Source: Bacteroidales bacterium UBA5342
GTDB taxonomy: Bacteria; Bacteroidota; Bacteroidia; Bacteroidales; UBA5342
Assembly: GCA_002408065.1 (NCBI GenBank)
Contig: DHQI01000072.1
Span: 10,323 to 20,208, forward strand
Length of the DNA: 9,886 bases
Direction of reading: 5' to 3'
A program made the translations under genes and the position numbers. Below the pieces are notes generated by a model that saw nothing but the letters and a program-made list of their open reading frames with translations, was not told the origin of the DNA and made no database searches. This document shows, in pieces, positions 1 to 7,147 of this stretch (its first letter is position 1; the number at the start of each line of letters is the position of its first letter).

Positions 1-242
1 AATGATTTTGTCACGTCTTAATAATGCAGGAATAACAGAATTAAGTGAATGAGAGAATTATTTTGTGACGTAGAATACATATTCTCGCATTCAATCATTT
101 TCTATGATTCAATGATTTTGTCACGTCTTAATTATGCATTAATGATAGAATAAGAGAATTATTTGGCGACGTAGAATACATATTCATGCATTCTCGCATT
201 CATACATTCCCGCATTAAATCATTCTCGCATTCAATCATTTT
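1..242. repeat. Direct repeats of about 110 bases downstream of pth
   Basis: Two related units are visible. Unit 1 is 1-110 and unit 2 begins at 111; because the window starts inside the array, more copies may lie to the left. Bases 1-22 are identical to 111-132, and 67-84 are identical to 168-185. A 21-base block at 81-101 recurs exactly at 222-242, and shorter attctcgcatt / cattcccgcatt variants fill 186-232. Within each unit the word ttttgtcacgt recurs as ttttgtgacgt or ttggcgacgt. The right-hand copy covers the pth stop codon and its last lysine codons. I see no gene in 1-235. Function is unknown; it resembles the short-word intergenic repeats common in Bacteroidota genomes rather than a CRISPR, having no uniform repeat or spacer length. 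Confidence 0.8.
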
Positions 243-838
243 TTGTTGTACTGATTCATCGTTCGTACCAGCCCTACTGTCACATAAGACTTAATAATCT
301 CCTGCGCTGTTTCAATCGCCTCAGCAACCGGGCCTTTTTCCTCCTCATTCCAGCGACCCAATACAAAATCTATTTGCTGTCCGCGCTGGAAATCATTTCC
401 TATGCCAAAACGCAAACGTGAGTAGCTAGCGCCTATCAATTCCTGAATACTTTTCAGTCCGTTGTGCCCGGCATCACCCCCTTTACCACGCAAGCGCAAA
501 GCTGCCAAGGGCAAAGCCAAATCATCCACTATCACCAGCAGGTTCTCTTGCGGTATCTTCTCTTTATTTAGCCAGTAATTTACCGCCTTACCACTTAAAT
601 TGACATAAGTAGACGGTTTCAGCAGCAAAAGAGTACGTCCTTTATATTTGGCCTTAGCCATATCGCCAAAACGGCCTGGCTCAAAAACAACATTGGACGC
701 CTCGGCAAAGGCGTCCAATGTATCAAAGCCAATATTATGGCGTGTATTTGCGTACTCTTGCCCTATGTTACCAATACCTACAATAAGATATTTCATCGGA
801 TCAGGAGTTGCTTTTCTATTAAATATTCCGAAGAACAT
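236..838 (-). CDS. pth: Peptidyl-tRNA hydrolase (Pth)
   Basis: Cytoplasmic esterase that cleaves the ester bond of peptidyl-tRNAs dropped by ribosomes, recycling tRNA. The 200-residue reading carries the family landmarks: YLIVGIGNIG near 17-26, NTRHNIGF with the catalytic His at 34, STYVNLSG with the substrate-binding Asn at 80, VDD with the conserved Asp at 106, and GHNG at 124-127. Counted from Met15 (ATG at 794-796), the catalytic His becomes His20, exactly the E. coli number, so Met15 is the canonical start. The upstream ATG at 836-838 adds 14 residues (MFFGIFNRKATPDP) and overlaps the rplY stop as TAATG, which favours translational coupling from the longer start. I report the longer form but cannot decide. 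It is second in the rplY-pth operon; its stop lies inside a repeat. Confidence 0.96.
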   Translation of the reverse strand: MFFGIFNRKATPDPMKYLIVGIGNIGQEYANTRHNIGFDTLDAFAEASNVVFEPGRFGDMAKAKYKGRTLLLLKPSTYVNLSGKAVNYWLNKEKIPQENLLVIVDDLALPLAALRLRGKGGDAGHNGLKSIQELIGASYSRLRFGIGNDFQRGQQIDFVLGRWNEEEKGPVAEAIETAQEIIKSYVTVGLVRTMNQYNKK

Positions 839-1425
839 TATTCAGCTGCAGCTGCTTCAGCTTCACCTGCTGCTGCACGTGCTGCACGCGTCAATTTAAC
901 GGCAGTTACAACGGCATTTGGTGAGTTAAGGATTTCAATGTTATCAAAAGAAAGATCTTTCACCTGGATAGTTTTACCCAATGAAAGAGAAGTCACATCG
1001 ATATCCAAAGTGTCAGGTAAGTTAGTGTAAAGACCTTTTACTTTTAGGTAACGCATCTCTACCATCAATTTACCACCTTGCTGAACACCTTCTGCAAGAC
1101 CTGAAACTTTTACAGGAATTTCAATAACAACAGGCTTCTCTGCGCTCACAGGAAGAAAGTCGATATGAAGAATCTCGTCAGTTACCGGATGATACTGAAT
1201 ATCTTGTTTGATGGCCATTACTTTATCACCATCAATGTTCAACTCTACGATATATACGTGAGGAGTGTATACCAATGGACGAACAGCATTTTGAGTTGCT
1301 GCAAAGTGAATGTTTTCTTTTCCATTGTACAATACACAAGGTATTTGCTCATTTACACGCAACGCTTTCGTTGCTTTTTTTCCTAAATCGGTTCTCTTAG
1401 AACCTTCTAAAGCTAATGTTTTCAT
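838..1425 (-). CDS. rplY: 50S ribosomal protein L25, long CTC/TL5 type
   Basis: Binds 5S rRNA in the large ribosomal subunit; the two-domain form is also called Ctc, a general stress-type protein. The 195-residue length fits the long form. The N-terminal 5S-binding beta-barrel spans roughly 1-92 and includes the signature QYHPVTDEILHIDF (77-90). The TL5-like C-terminal domain runs from about 95 to 180 (for example IEIPVKVSGLAEGVQQGG at 101-118). The last 14 or so residues form an Ala/Glu-rich tail coded by a GCA/GCT-rich stretch (841-890), which looks low-complexity and probably varies between relatives. The ATG at 1423-1425 is preceded by an A-rich leader with no Shine-Dalgarno sequence. The stop TAA overlaps the pth ATG by one base. 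Coupling of L25 with Pth is a common bacterial gene order. Confidence 0.97.
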   Translation of the reverse strand: MKTLALEGSKRTDLGKKATKALRVNEQIPCVLYNGKENIHFAATQNAVRPLVYTPHVYIVELNIDGDKVMAIKQDIQYHPVTDEILHIDFLPVSAEKPVVIEIPVKVSGLAEGVQQGGKLMVEMRYLKVKGLYTNLPDTLDIDVTSLSLGKTIQVKDLSFDNIEILNSPNAVVTAVKLTRAARAAAGEAEAAAAE

Positions 1426-1510
1426 TTTTTTGTTTTGTTGTGTTACTCAAAATTAAGAACTTGTGCCTAATCTCCCATCACACGTAAGTGTGCTTCTCGA
1501 AAAGCGGGCG

Positions 1511-1542
1511 CAAAGATAATTCTATTTCTTCAGGATTCAAAA
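1511..1542 (-). promoter_or_regulatory. Bacteroidota-type promoter of rplY-pth
   Basis: Read on the minus strand, TTTTG (1542-1538) is followed after 19 bases by TATCTTTG (1518-1511). This matches the known Bacteroidota primary sigma pattern of a -33 TTTG and a -7 TAnnTTTG. Transcription would then begin near 1505-1508, giving an rplY leader of about 80 bases. That leader contains a small perfect hairpin (stem cacac/gtgtg, 1479-1492) and ends in an A-rich run before the ATG. Whether the hairpin takes part in feedback control by L25 is not shown by the sequence. It is the only site in this window with both promoter boxes well matched. Confidence 0.6.
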
Positions 1543-1588
1543 TCCGGTCACACATTGGAGGCTTCGCAAGTTCATTTTGCAAATGGGG

Positions 1589-1631
1589 TGTTAGCCTTGG
1601 CCTTTGGCTGTTAGCTATTGGCTGTTAGCTA
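1589..1631. repeat. 14-base tandem repeat between operons
   Basis: The unit ttggctgttagcta occurs twice back to back (1604-1617 and 1618-1631). It is preceded by degraded copies of the same words (gttagccttggcc, 1590-1602) and followed by cattagcttacggct. It lies in the 294-base gene-free gap between the rplY start and the lipoprotein stop. This gap also holds the rplY promoter and the terminator of the upstream operon; nothing else is evident in it. Function is unknown. Confidence 0.75.
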
Positions 1632-1676
1632 CAGACGCATTAGCTTACGGCTCTGTGGAATATAATAACACCGACA

Positions 1677-1698
1677 CCAAAGAATACAAATTCTTCGG
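1677..1698 (-). terminator. Hairpin ending the transporter-amidase-lipoprotein operon
   Basis: A 9-base stem (ccaaagaat / attcttcgg on the plus strand) with a 4-base loop starts 21 bases after the lipoprotein stop codon. One position is an A/C mismatch in plus-strand RNA but a G-U wobble in minus-strand RNA, so it is fully paired only in the transcript of the upstream operon. There is no good run of U after the stem, so it could be an mRNA 3'-end stabiliser or weak terminator rather than a classical intrinsic one. Confidence 0.5.
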
Positions 1699-1719
1699 AA
1701 AACCTAGAATCCTGCTAGC

Positions 1720-2490
1720 TTAAAACACTCGTGTATATTTCGAAGAAATCGAAAAAGGAAAAGAAAGTTCATCTTTAAAATCCACCTTTTTCACAGTAAG
1801 GCGTAAGAGAACCATATCACTTTGGTTCTGAATACTCACCTCTATACTCTCGGGGAATTTTTGCCCATCTAAGTCCAAAAAGGAATTATACAACACATTT
1901 ACCGAAGTATTACTCTGAAAATCTTTATAGTAAAACTTTCGCACCAGATAGTTGGCATCCACAGCATAAGCCACATAATTTTGTTTGTTCTTTTCCCCTT
2001 CAAGTAAGTACATACGATCCTGTATCTTCAGCGAAAAATCATCATCTAACACTGTAGTAAAATGATAGGAAAGCAAAGCTTCCAATAGCTCATAAGGCAA
2101 CGGAATCATCTGATTAGAAGCACTGTATGACTTACGGCTATAAGTGAAATCCAGACGGTTCAAGGTCAGTGCCGTATCCGGCGATAACAAAAAGCGCATG
2201 GCCTCTGTGCCCATTGCAGGCGACAATGACATCATCAGCAAACTGTCCTGTGCTATGCGCACAAAGCCCTTAAAATTGTTTTGCTCCTGCATTCCTGAAT
2301 ATTCGGCAGAGAAACGGCTAATTTGTGTTAAAACATTCGCATTCTCCGTTTTCACAATTTTTTGCATCAAGGTCTTTTCCGTTTCTGGCTCCAAAGAAAA
2401 ACTCTCAAAAGGCATATTTCGTGAAGACGAACAAGCGGCTATAAATGACAGCAAAGCTAGACCAAATAATATTCTAATATTTCTATTCAT
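1720..2490 (-). CDS. DUF4292-family lipoprotein
   Basis: A 256-residue predicted outer-membrane or periplasmic lipoprotein from the ATG at 2488-2490. The N-terminus MNRNIRILFGLALLSFIAAC is a lipoprotein signal with lipobox IAAC, giving a lipidated Cys20 followed by SSS. A longer in-frame reading begins at a TTG (2584-2586) but would bury this signal, so it is rejected. The mature part has the alternating beta-strand pattern of DUF4292, including FKGFVRIAQDSLLMMSLSP (73-91) and the following MGTEAMRFLLSPDTALTLNR. The family has no established function; its strand pattern resembles LolA/LolB-like lipoprotein carriers, which is only an analogy. It is the last gene of the operon, 88 bases after the amidase stop, and is followed by a hairpin. 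Family assignment is from memory of the sequence pattern. Confidence 0.85.
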   Translation of the reverse strand: MNRNIRILFGLALLSFIAACSSSRNMPFESFSLEPETEKTLMQKIVKTENANVLTQISRFSAEYSGMQEQNNFKGFVRIAQDSLLMMSLSPAMGTEAMRFLLSPDTALTLNRLDFTYSRKSYSASNQMIPLPYELLEALLSYHFTTVLDDDFSLKIQDRMYLLEGEKNKQNYVAYAVDANYLVRKFYYKDFQSNTSVNVLYNSFLDLDGQKFPESIEVSIQNQSDMVLLRLTVKKVDFKDELSFPFSISSKYTRVF

Positions 2491-2578
2491 AAAAAGTCTC
2501 AAATTCTTACTTTCAACTCGGGACACTGAGCCATTACCAACACTAAGGGAGGTAATTGTATCGAAGAGCAAATTATTT

Positions 2579-5497
2579 CTATTCAAACATATATTCCAAC
2601 CATTGCTGCATCAACTGTAGTCTTTTCTTTTCCGTGATTATGGCCTCAAAAGGAACAGCCGAACTTATTACTTTATAATATGGATGGAAATAAGTTACAG
2701 CCCCCTGGTTGTCGTAATAATCATAAATCACCGTAGACCCGGGCGCAGGCCTTAAAATATCAACATTTTCCACACGGTATTGTTTTTGCGAATAATCCGT
2801 GTTGTATTTAAAAATCATCGTATCAGCTTCCAAAAAGATAGCCCCTTCTTCATACTTTTGTCCTTCCCAATCGTAGCCCAACACCCCTCTCATAAACGCG
2901 ACTCTCTCATTCAATATCTGTGCCGTAGTGTCTGCATAAGCATCAGCAGCTATATGCGCCCCACTAATAATAAGTTTAGCATCATCATGCTTTGTATAAT
3001 CAACCAAAACCTGCATCATCTTCGGCGTATAAATAGCATTTCTTACCTGACCAGAGGGGTAAACATCACTACGCTGCTCTCCATAAATAATATCCACCAG
3101 ATCATAATCTTCCAACTTAAGCAAACCAGCCTCTACAGCATCCATTGTAGCAGACACCACATTATATCCCAAAGCCGCAAAAGTCTGCGTATGCACATAA
3201 CTGTGATCAAAATTATTTCCCACAAATAATGCACTTGATAAATCCTGGAAAGAACCTCCATGCCCGGGTATATCATCACTCTGCCAAGGCACCCTCTGGT
3301 CATATTCATACTGCCAACCTATAGTAGCAATATCTGTTTCGTAAGGCACACCTTCGTCCAGCCAGGGTGCCACTCCTACAGAGTCTCCTTGCTCTATAAA
3401 AAACGGCGCCGCTACGCGCGAAAAACCATCTACCACTAAAACCGTCGGCACATCGTCATCTTTTTTAACGGTGGTCAAAATTGTTGAAGGAAAACTTTCA
3501 CCGCCACTATTCACCGCCGTTACCTTATACGACCACAGGGCAGTATCTGCTACATTTATTTCATAGGAATTTTCCCCTACCATCACACCATTATCCCAGC
3601 CCAAGCCATTTTTGCGGCGGTAAACCACAAAAGAATCAGGACAGGCTGTTGGTTCAAGGGTATCCTTTGTGGTCTCCCATTTTAACCAAAGTTTATCCTC
3701 CGCTTTTTCCATACAAAAATTGCTCACCGGCAAAGGCTGAACCACGTAATCCTCTTGATAGTAAGCAGACAGAAAACGTAACACCGCCTTATACATAGCA
3801 CGAGAGGCATCAAACCGAAACTGCGGATCAAGCCCGTAGCGCATATCCAAAGCATTGGAATGCCCGTGCAGCTCCAAAAGCAAAGACGGTACCTGCGCAA
3901 AAGTAGCTTCACTATACATCTTGTCCCACAACTCACGCTGGGTCCAGTCCTTTTGATACAAGGCCCGTATATCTTCCACTATTTGCGTTTGCATCAAATC
4001 AGCCAAGTCGCGATTGAGCAGACGGCTTTTCCCGTAATAAAACTCACGATTCTTTGGCACATCGTAGGTACTGTAAATAGCTAAAGTACCCACTGTAGTA
4101 TCCATAGCCGGGAAGTGCCCCGCATCGGTATGCAAACCCAGAGAAAGATCGATAGGAATACCAAAACCAGGCAACAAAGTATCGCCGCGCAAAGCCTCCT
4201 CCACACTCTCACCGCCACGCAGATAGTTTACCCAGCGTGAACGACTACGGAAATCATCATTATAATCAACTGTATCGCCATGAAGGTTAAAGGTTAGCGT
4301 ATCTAAAGCGCCAGAGTATTGTAAGTAATAGCGTGCGGCCTCCTGCCAACGAGGGACTCCGCTCACTTTGCCACCACGAGGTATATCGCCCATACCACCA
4401 CCAAAGCGTACAGCATCAGCCGTTACAAAGCCATCTCCCGATCCTCTAAGTATTATTTTGGCTGGTACATTTTTATCAAAAAAGAAATGCCCTAAATAAA
4501 TCCAGGTGCCGCCCCCCATTTGTTGATTGACACAAAATTCAGTGGTATCACCGGCATGAATCAGTTCGTAATGAGCATCAGAAACACTATTTCCCAAGGT
4601 CACATAACTAACATAGACAGCGTATTTTCCCGTTTTGGGAACATCGGTCTTCCATTCTACCTGTGTACCATTTTGCAATACCCCATAAGTCCCCAATGTG
4701 AAAGGGTTAATGAATGAAGAATCCAGTGTCACATCTTTTTTAAACCCTGTACTATCTTTCTCGAAATATGCCCCTGAAACAGAAAATCCAGCATCAGCAT
4801 TATCCACAATTACTTCATTAATCTGCACATCGCGCTCACGCGGCAAGTAAACGTTAGCACCGGCATTTTCCAACATCGGCACTAAAAAAGGAAGAACGTA
4901 AGAGGAGGTAAAAAGGTCTTCGACAGAAGTAAAAAGCGGTGCTCGTTGCCATTTCCAACAATCTTCTTCCCGCTTATAATAGCGTCCGTGTGAATTCCAC
5001 AAAGCAATATGCCGCTGGCCCAAACCCAGGCTGACATCGTAAGATTTAGACAGGTTTTTGACATTCATTGTCCCGGTATAGGGCGTATTGATGCGTTGTT
5101 CGTCTTTTTCGGTAGCATAATACACCGGTACATATTGCTCCAGCGGCAAACCATCCACCTTGATATGAAGCTTTTGCCATTTGCGGAGCACTAAATGTTT
5201 TTTTAATGCTAAGCGAATAGCCTCCAAATCGTTTTCACGCAAAGTATGATAGGCAAACTCCTCGGTATAATTTACATTTACACCCTTCTTTTTATAGAGC
5301 GTATCAAGCCGTGTTTTTGCAAATGGAGAATAAAGCAAGGAATCGTCAATGGCCAACTTAATAAAATCCTGTGCCCCAAGAGCCCAAAGCTGCTCTTGTC
5401 GAAATTTCTTACTTGTCTTAGGCTCTTTATCCTTTTTGGCCCACAGCAAAGCCGGCAACACAATAAGTCCTATAAAAACAAGTAATTTCTTATTCAT
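2579..5497 (-). CDS. Secreted amidase_3-like protein with golvesin-type insert, FN3 and C-terminal domain
   Basis: A 972-residue exported protein, probably periplasmic. Residues 1-20 form a signal peptide (hydrophobic LLVFIGLIVLPALLWA). The first half of an N-acetylmuramoyl-L-alanine amidase fold spans about 160-225 (NSHG; LENAGANVYLPRERD). A golvesin C-terminal-like domain, probably carbohydrate-binding, occupies about 235-366 and ends in DAVRF. The amidase fold resumes at about 380-580 (LHTDAGH at 455-461; LLLELHGHSN at 539-548). Aligned by eye with amidase_3, H170, E193, H456 and E542 occupy the three zinc-ligand positions and the catalytic Glu. A fibronectin type III-like domain covers about 588-677. 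The last 285 or so residues may be a flavodoxin/amidotransferase-like fold (inference). Such proteins are often labelled xanthan lyase in databases, a label the visible motifs do not support. The ATG lies 1 base after the transporter stop, so the two are almost certainly co-translated. Substrate is inferred as peptidoglycan or a related glycopeptide. Confidence 0.85.
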   Translation of the reverse strand: MNKKLLVFIGLIVLPALLWAKKDKEPKTSKKFRQEQLWALGAQDFIKLAIDDSLLYSPFAKTRLDTLYKKKGVNVNYTEEFAYHTLRENDLEAIRLALKKHLVLRKWQKLHIKVDGLPLEQYVPVYYATEKDEQRINTPYTGTMNVKNLSKSYDVSLGLGQRHIALWNSHGRYYKREEDCWKWQRAPLFTSVEDLFTSSYVLPFLVPMLENAGANVYLPRERDVQINEVIVDNADAGFSVSGAYFEKDSTGFKKDVTLDSSFINPFTLGTYGVLQNGTQVEWKTDVPKTGKYAVYVSYVTLGNSVSDAHYELIHAGDTTEFCVNQQMGGGTWIYLGHFFFDKNVPAKIILRGSGDGFVTADAVRFGGGMGDIPRGGKVSGVPRWQEAARYYLQYSGALDTLTFNLHGDTVDYNDDFRSRSRWVNYLRGGESVEEALRGDTLLPGFGIPIDLSLGLHTDAGHFPAMDTTVGTLAIYSTYDVPKNREFYYGKSRLLNRDLADLMQTQIVEDIRALYQKDWTQRELWDKMYSEATFAQVPSLLLELHGHSNALDMRYGLDPQFRFDASRAMYKAVLRFLSAYYQEDYVVQPLPVSNFCMEKAEDKLWLKWETTKDTLEPTACPDSFVVYRRKNGLGWDNGVMVGENSYEINVADTALWSYKVTAVNSGGESFPSTILTTVKKDDDVPTVLVVDGFSRVAAPFFIEQGDSVGVAPWLDEGVPYETDIATIGWQYEYDQRVPWQSDDIPGHGGSFQDLSSALFVGNNFDHSYVHTQTFAALGYNVVSATMDAVEAGLLKLEDYDLVDIIYGEQRSDVYPSGQVRNAIYTPKMMQVLVDYTKHDDAKLIISGAHIAADAYADTTAQILNERVAFMRGVLGYDWEGQKYEEGAIFLEADTMIFKYNTDYSQKQYRVENVDILRPAPGSTVIYDYYDNQGAVTYFHPYYKVISSAVPFEAIITEKKRLQLMQQWLEYMFE

Positions 5498-5498
5498 C

Positions 5499-6854
5499 TT
5501 AGATTAAGCCTATTTTATTCATAAAAACAAAAAGAATAGCGGCAGGCGCAATATAGCGTAAGGTAAAACGTAGCAAACCAAAGGCATAAATCTTAAGCAG
5601 ACCTCCATTAGAAAGTTCGTCAAGCAAATCCTCTTTTTTCATACGCCACCCCACAAAGAGAGAAATCAACATACCACCGATAGGTAATAAATAATTAGAA
5701 GCCAAAGTGTCTAAGAAATCAAATATATTTAGTCCAAAAATACGTAGACTATTAAAATTACCTTGCGAGAGCGAACAGAAAACACCAACAACAGTAATCA
5801 CGGATGCCGAAATAAAGATGGCTGTACGACGTTTCATCTTCAACTCTTCCGACACATAAGCTGTGACGACTTCGAGTAAAGATACCGACGAAGTAAGCGC
5901 CGCTACCGCCAACAGAAGGAAGAATAAAATACCCCAAAGCATACCACCCGGCATTTGCTGAAACACATTAGGTAAGGTGATAAACACCAGACTAGGTCCT
6001 GAGCCAGGCTCTATACCATAAGCAAAAACAGCTGGAAAAATAGCCAAACCAGCCAGTATAGCAATAACGGTATCCAAAACAATAACCTCAATAGAAGTAC
6101 TGATCAGGTTGTCGTTTTTCTTGACATACGAACCATAAGTAATAATAGCTCCCAAGCCCAAGCTCAAGGAAAAAAAGGCCAATCCCAAAGCATTCAGGAT
6201 AGTCTGCCCGTCTATTTTTGAAAAATCAGGATGGAAGATAAAACGCACCCCTTCACCACCACCTGGCAAGGTAATAGAACGGATAGCCAAAATCAAAATC
6301 ACCACAAAAAGCACGGGCATTAATATCTCAGTATAGCGTTCGATACCTTTTTTGATACCGGACAAAATAACCACACAAGTAATGCCCATAAAGAGCAACT
6401 GCCAAAAGACAGGACGGTAAGGATGCTGTATAAATGAAGTAAATTGCGCACTAAGAGCATCAGGAGTTTGTCCGGCAAAGGAATTCTTAGCCGCCTGAAA
6501 AAGGTACTCAAAAGTCCAACCAGCCACGACACCATAAAATGAAAGAATAGCTACTGCCGCTATCACCCCCATCAAACCAGGAATCCACCAAAGTGATTTA
6601 GGAGCTAAAGCCTTAAATGAACCAACCGCATTTTTTCCACCACGGCGTCCTATCACATATTCTGCTATCATGATAGCCATCCCCACTAAAACAATGGCTC
6701 CCAGATATATTATAATAAAAGCAGCACCACCGTTTTTACCGGCCTCGTAAGGAAATTTCCAAATATTCCCCAAACCAATAGCCGATCCGGCCGATGCCAT
6801 AATAACGCCTAACTTACTCCCAAAATGTTCTCTTTCCTGTACTTGATCCGACAT
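5499..6854 (-). CDS. Sodium-dependent transporter, NSS/SNF family (LeuT fold)
   Basis: An inner-membrane symporter that uses the sodium gradient to take up an amino acid or similar small amine; the substrate cannot be told from sequence. The signature helix 1, GSAIGLGNIWKFPYEAGKNGG (23-43), matches the unwound sodium/substrate site of LeuT. Helix 6 (FFSLSLGLGAIITYGSYV, 227-244) and helix 8 (AALTSSVSLLEVV, 318-330, with the Na2-site Thr/Ser pair) are also near-canonical. About 11 hydrophobic helices can be counted, the last at about 427-446, so the twelfth helix of LeuT is missing, as in MhsT and Tyt1-type bacterial members; 451 residues fits that subgroup. It is the first gene of the operon, and only one base separates its stop from the amidase start. 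No Shine-Dalgarno sequence precedes the ATG. Confidence 0.95.
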   Translation of the reverse strand: MSDQVQEREHFGSKLGVIMASAGSAIGLGNIWKFPYEAGKNGGAAFIIIYLGAIVLVGMAIMIAEYVIGRRGGKNAVGSFKALAPKSLWWIPGLMGVIAAVAILSFYGVVAGWTFEYLFQAAKNSFAGQTPDALSAQFTSFIQHPYRPVFWQLLFMGITCVVILSGIKKGIERYTEILMPVLFVVILILAIRSITLPGGGEGVRFIFHPDFSKIDGQTILNALGLAFFSLSLGLGAIITYGSYVKKNDNLISTSIEVIVLDTVIAILAGLAIFPAVFAYGIEPGSGPSLVFITLPNVFQQMPGGMLWGILFFLLLAVAALTSSVSLLEVVTAYVSEELKMKRRTAIFISASVITVVGVFCSLSQGNFNSLRIFGLNIFDFLDTLASNYLLPIGGMLISLFVGWRMKKEDLLDELSNGGLLKIYAFGLLRFTLRYIAPAAILFVFMNKIGLI

Positions 6855-6863
6855 AATTTCTTA

Positions 6864-6897
6864 CAAATTCCAAACGTCAAAATTTCAAATTCCAACG
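6864..6897. repeat. Short direct repeat before the transporter
   Basis: The word caaattccaa(a)cg occurs at 6864-6876 and 6886-6897, separated by a related gtcaaaattt phrase. On the coding strand this reads as a GGAATTTGAAATTTTGACGTTTGG-like run split over two copies. It sits in the leader just ahead of the transporter start and looks like another short-word repeat family of this genome. Confidence 0.6.
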
Positions 6898-6931
6898 CTA
6901 CTTAAAAATGGTAGTTTATAGATATAAACTG

Positions 6932-7007
6932 CAAAAATACTAATATTCTTGGGAAAGCCCTATGGTAAAGAACTTTCCCTTTCTTTTGATAAACTATTGC
7001 AAAAATA
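6932..7007 (-). promoter_or_regulatory. Two candidate -7 boxes upstream of the transporter operon
   Basis: The minus-strand box TATTTTTG (TAnnTTTG pattern) occurs at 6939-6932 and again at 7007-7000. Both are embedded in a similar context (taaactgcaaaaata and taaactattgcaaaaata on the plus strand), as though the promoter had been duplicated. Neither has a convincing TTTG 19-21 bases upstream; the nearest for the second box is 25 bases away. An operon promoter is expected in this gap, because a strong terminator lies just upstream. Confidence 0.35.
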
Positions 7008-7039
7008 TATCACGACTTTTTTATCGTATTCGCAAATCT

Positions 7040-7049
7040 TATCGCGATA
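7040..7049. promoter_or_regulatory. 10-base palindrome, possible operator
   Basis: tatcgcgata is a perfect palindrome about 30 bases upstream of the second candidate -7 box; the half-site ttatcg recurs at 7021-7026. Position and symmetry fit a regulator site for the transporter operon, but no regulator gene is nearby and a 10-base palindrome can arise by chance. Confidence 0.2.
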
Positions 7050-7070
7050 TTTTTATCAAGGTTTTGGCAT

Positions 7071-7102
7071 AAAAAAAGGAGACTGAAGCCTCCCATTTTT
7101 TT
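7071..7102 (-). terminator. Strong intrinsic terminator after pyrH
   Basis: On the minus strand a 7-base A run leads into stem GGAGGC, loop TTCA, stem GTCTCC (7093-7078, one G-U pair), followed by seven or more T. The A and T runs can pair and extend the stem. Because A and T runs flank both sides, it would also work on the plus strand. It lies 45 bases after the pyrH stop and separates pyrH from the transporter operon. Confidence 0.85.
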
Positions 7103-7147
7103 CGGTTACTGAGCGTAGCCGAAGTATCCCTTTTAATTTTTAATTGA

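Noticed and set aside
1..242. CRISPR array
   Set aside because: Repeat blocks differ in length and spacing, the intervening DNA is itself repetitive, and no cas gene is present.
2491..2586. Longer lipoprotein reading from a TTG at 2584-2586
   Set aside because: It would place 32 polar residues before a textbook lipoprotein signal peptide and lipobox; the ATG at 2488-2490 is much better.
2144..2620. 158-codon plus-strand open frame opposite the lipoprotein gene
   Set aside because: It lies almost wholly antisense to the well-supported DUF4292 gene, and its translation shows no family motif, signal peptide or plausible start context. The other plus-strand frames opposite pth, rplY, the amidase, pyrH and purD fail for the same reason.
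3724..3936. Second minus-strand frame inside the amidase gene
   Set aside because: It is an out-of-frame shadow within an uninterrupted 972-codon gene; the same applies to the minus-strand frames at 4882-5064, 5278-5463 and 6320-6535.
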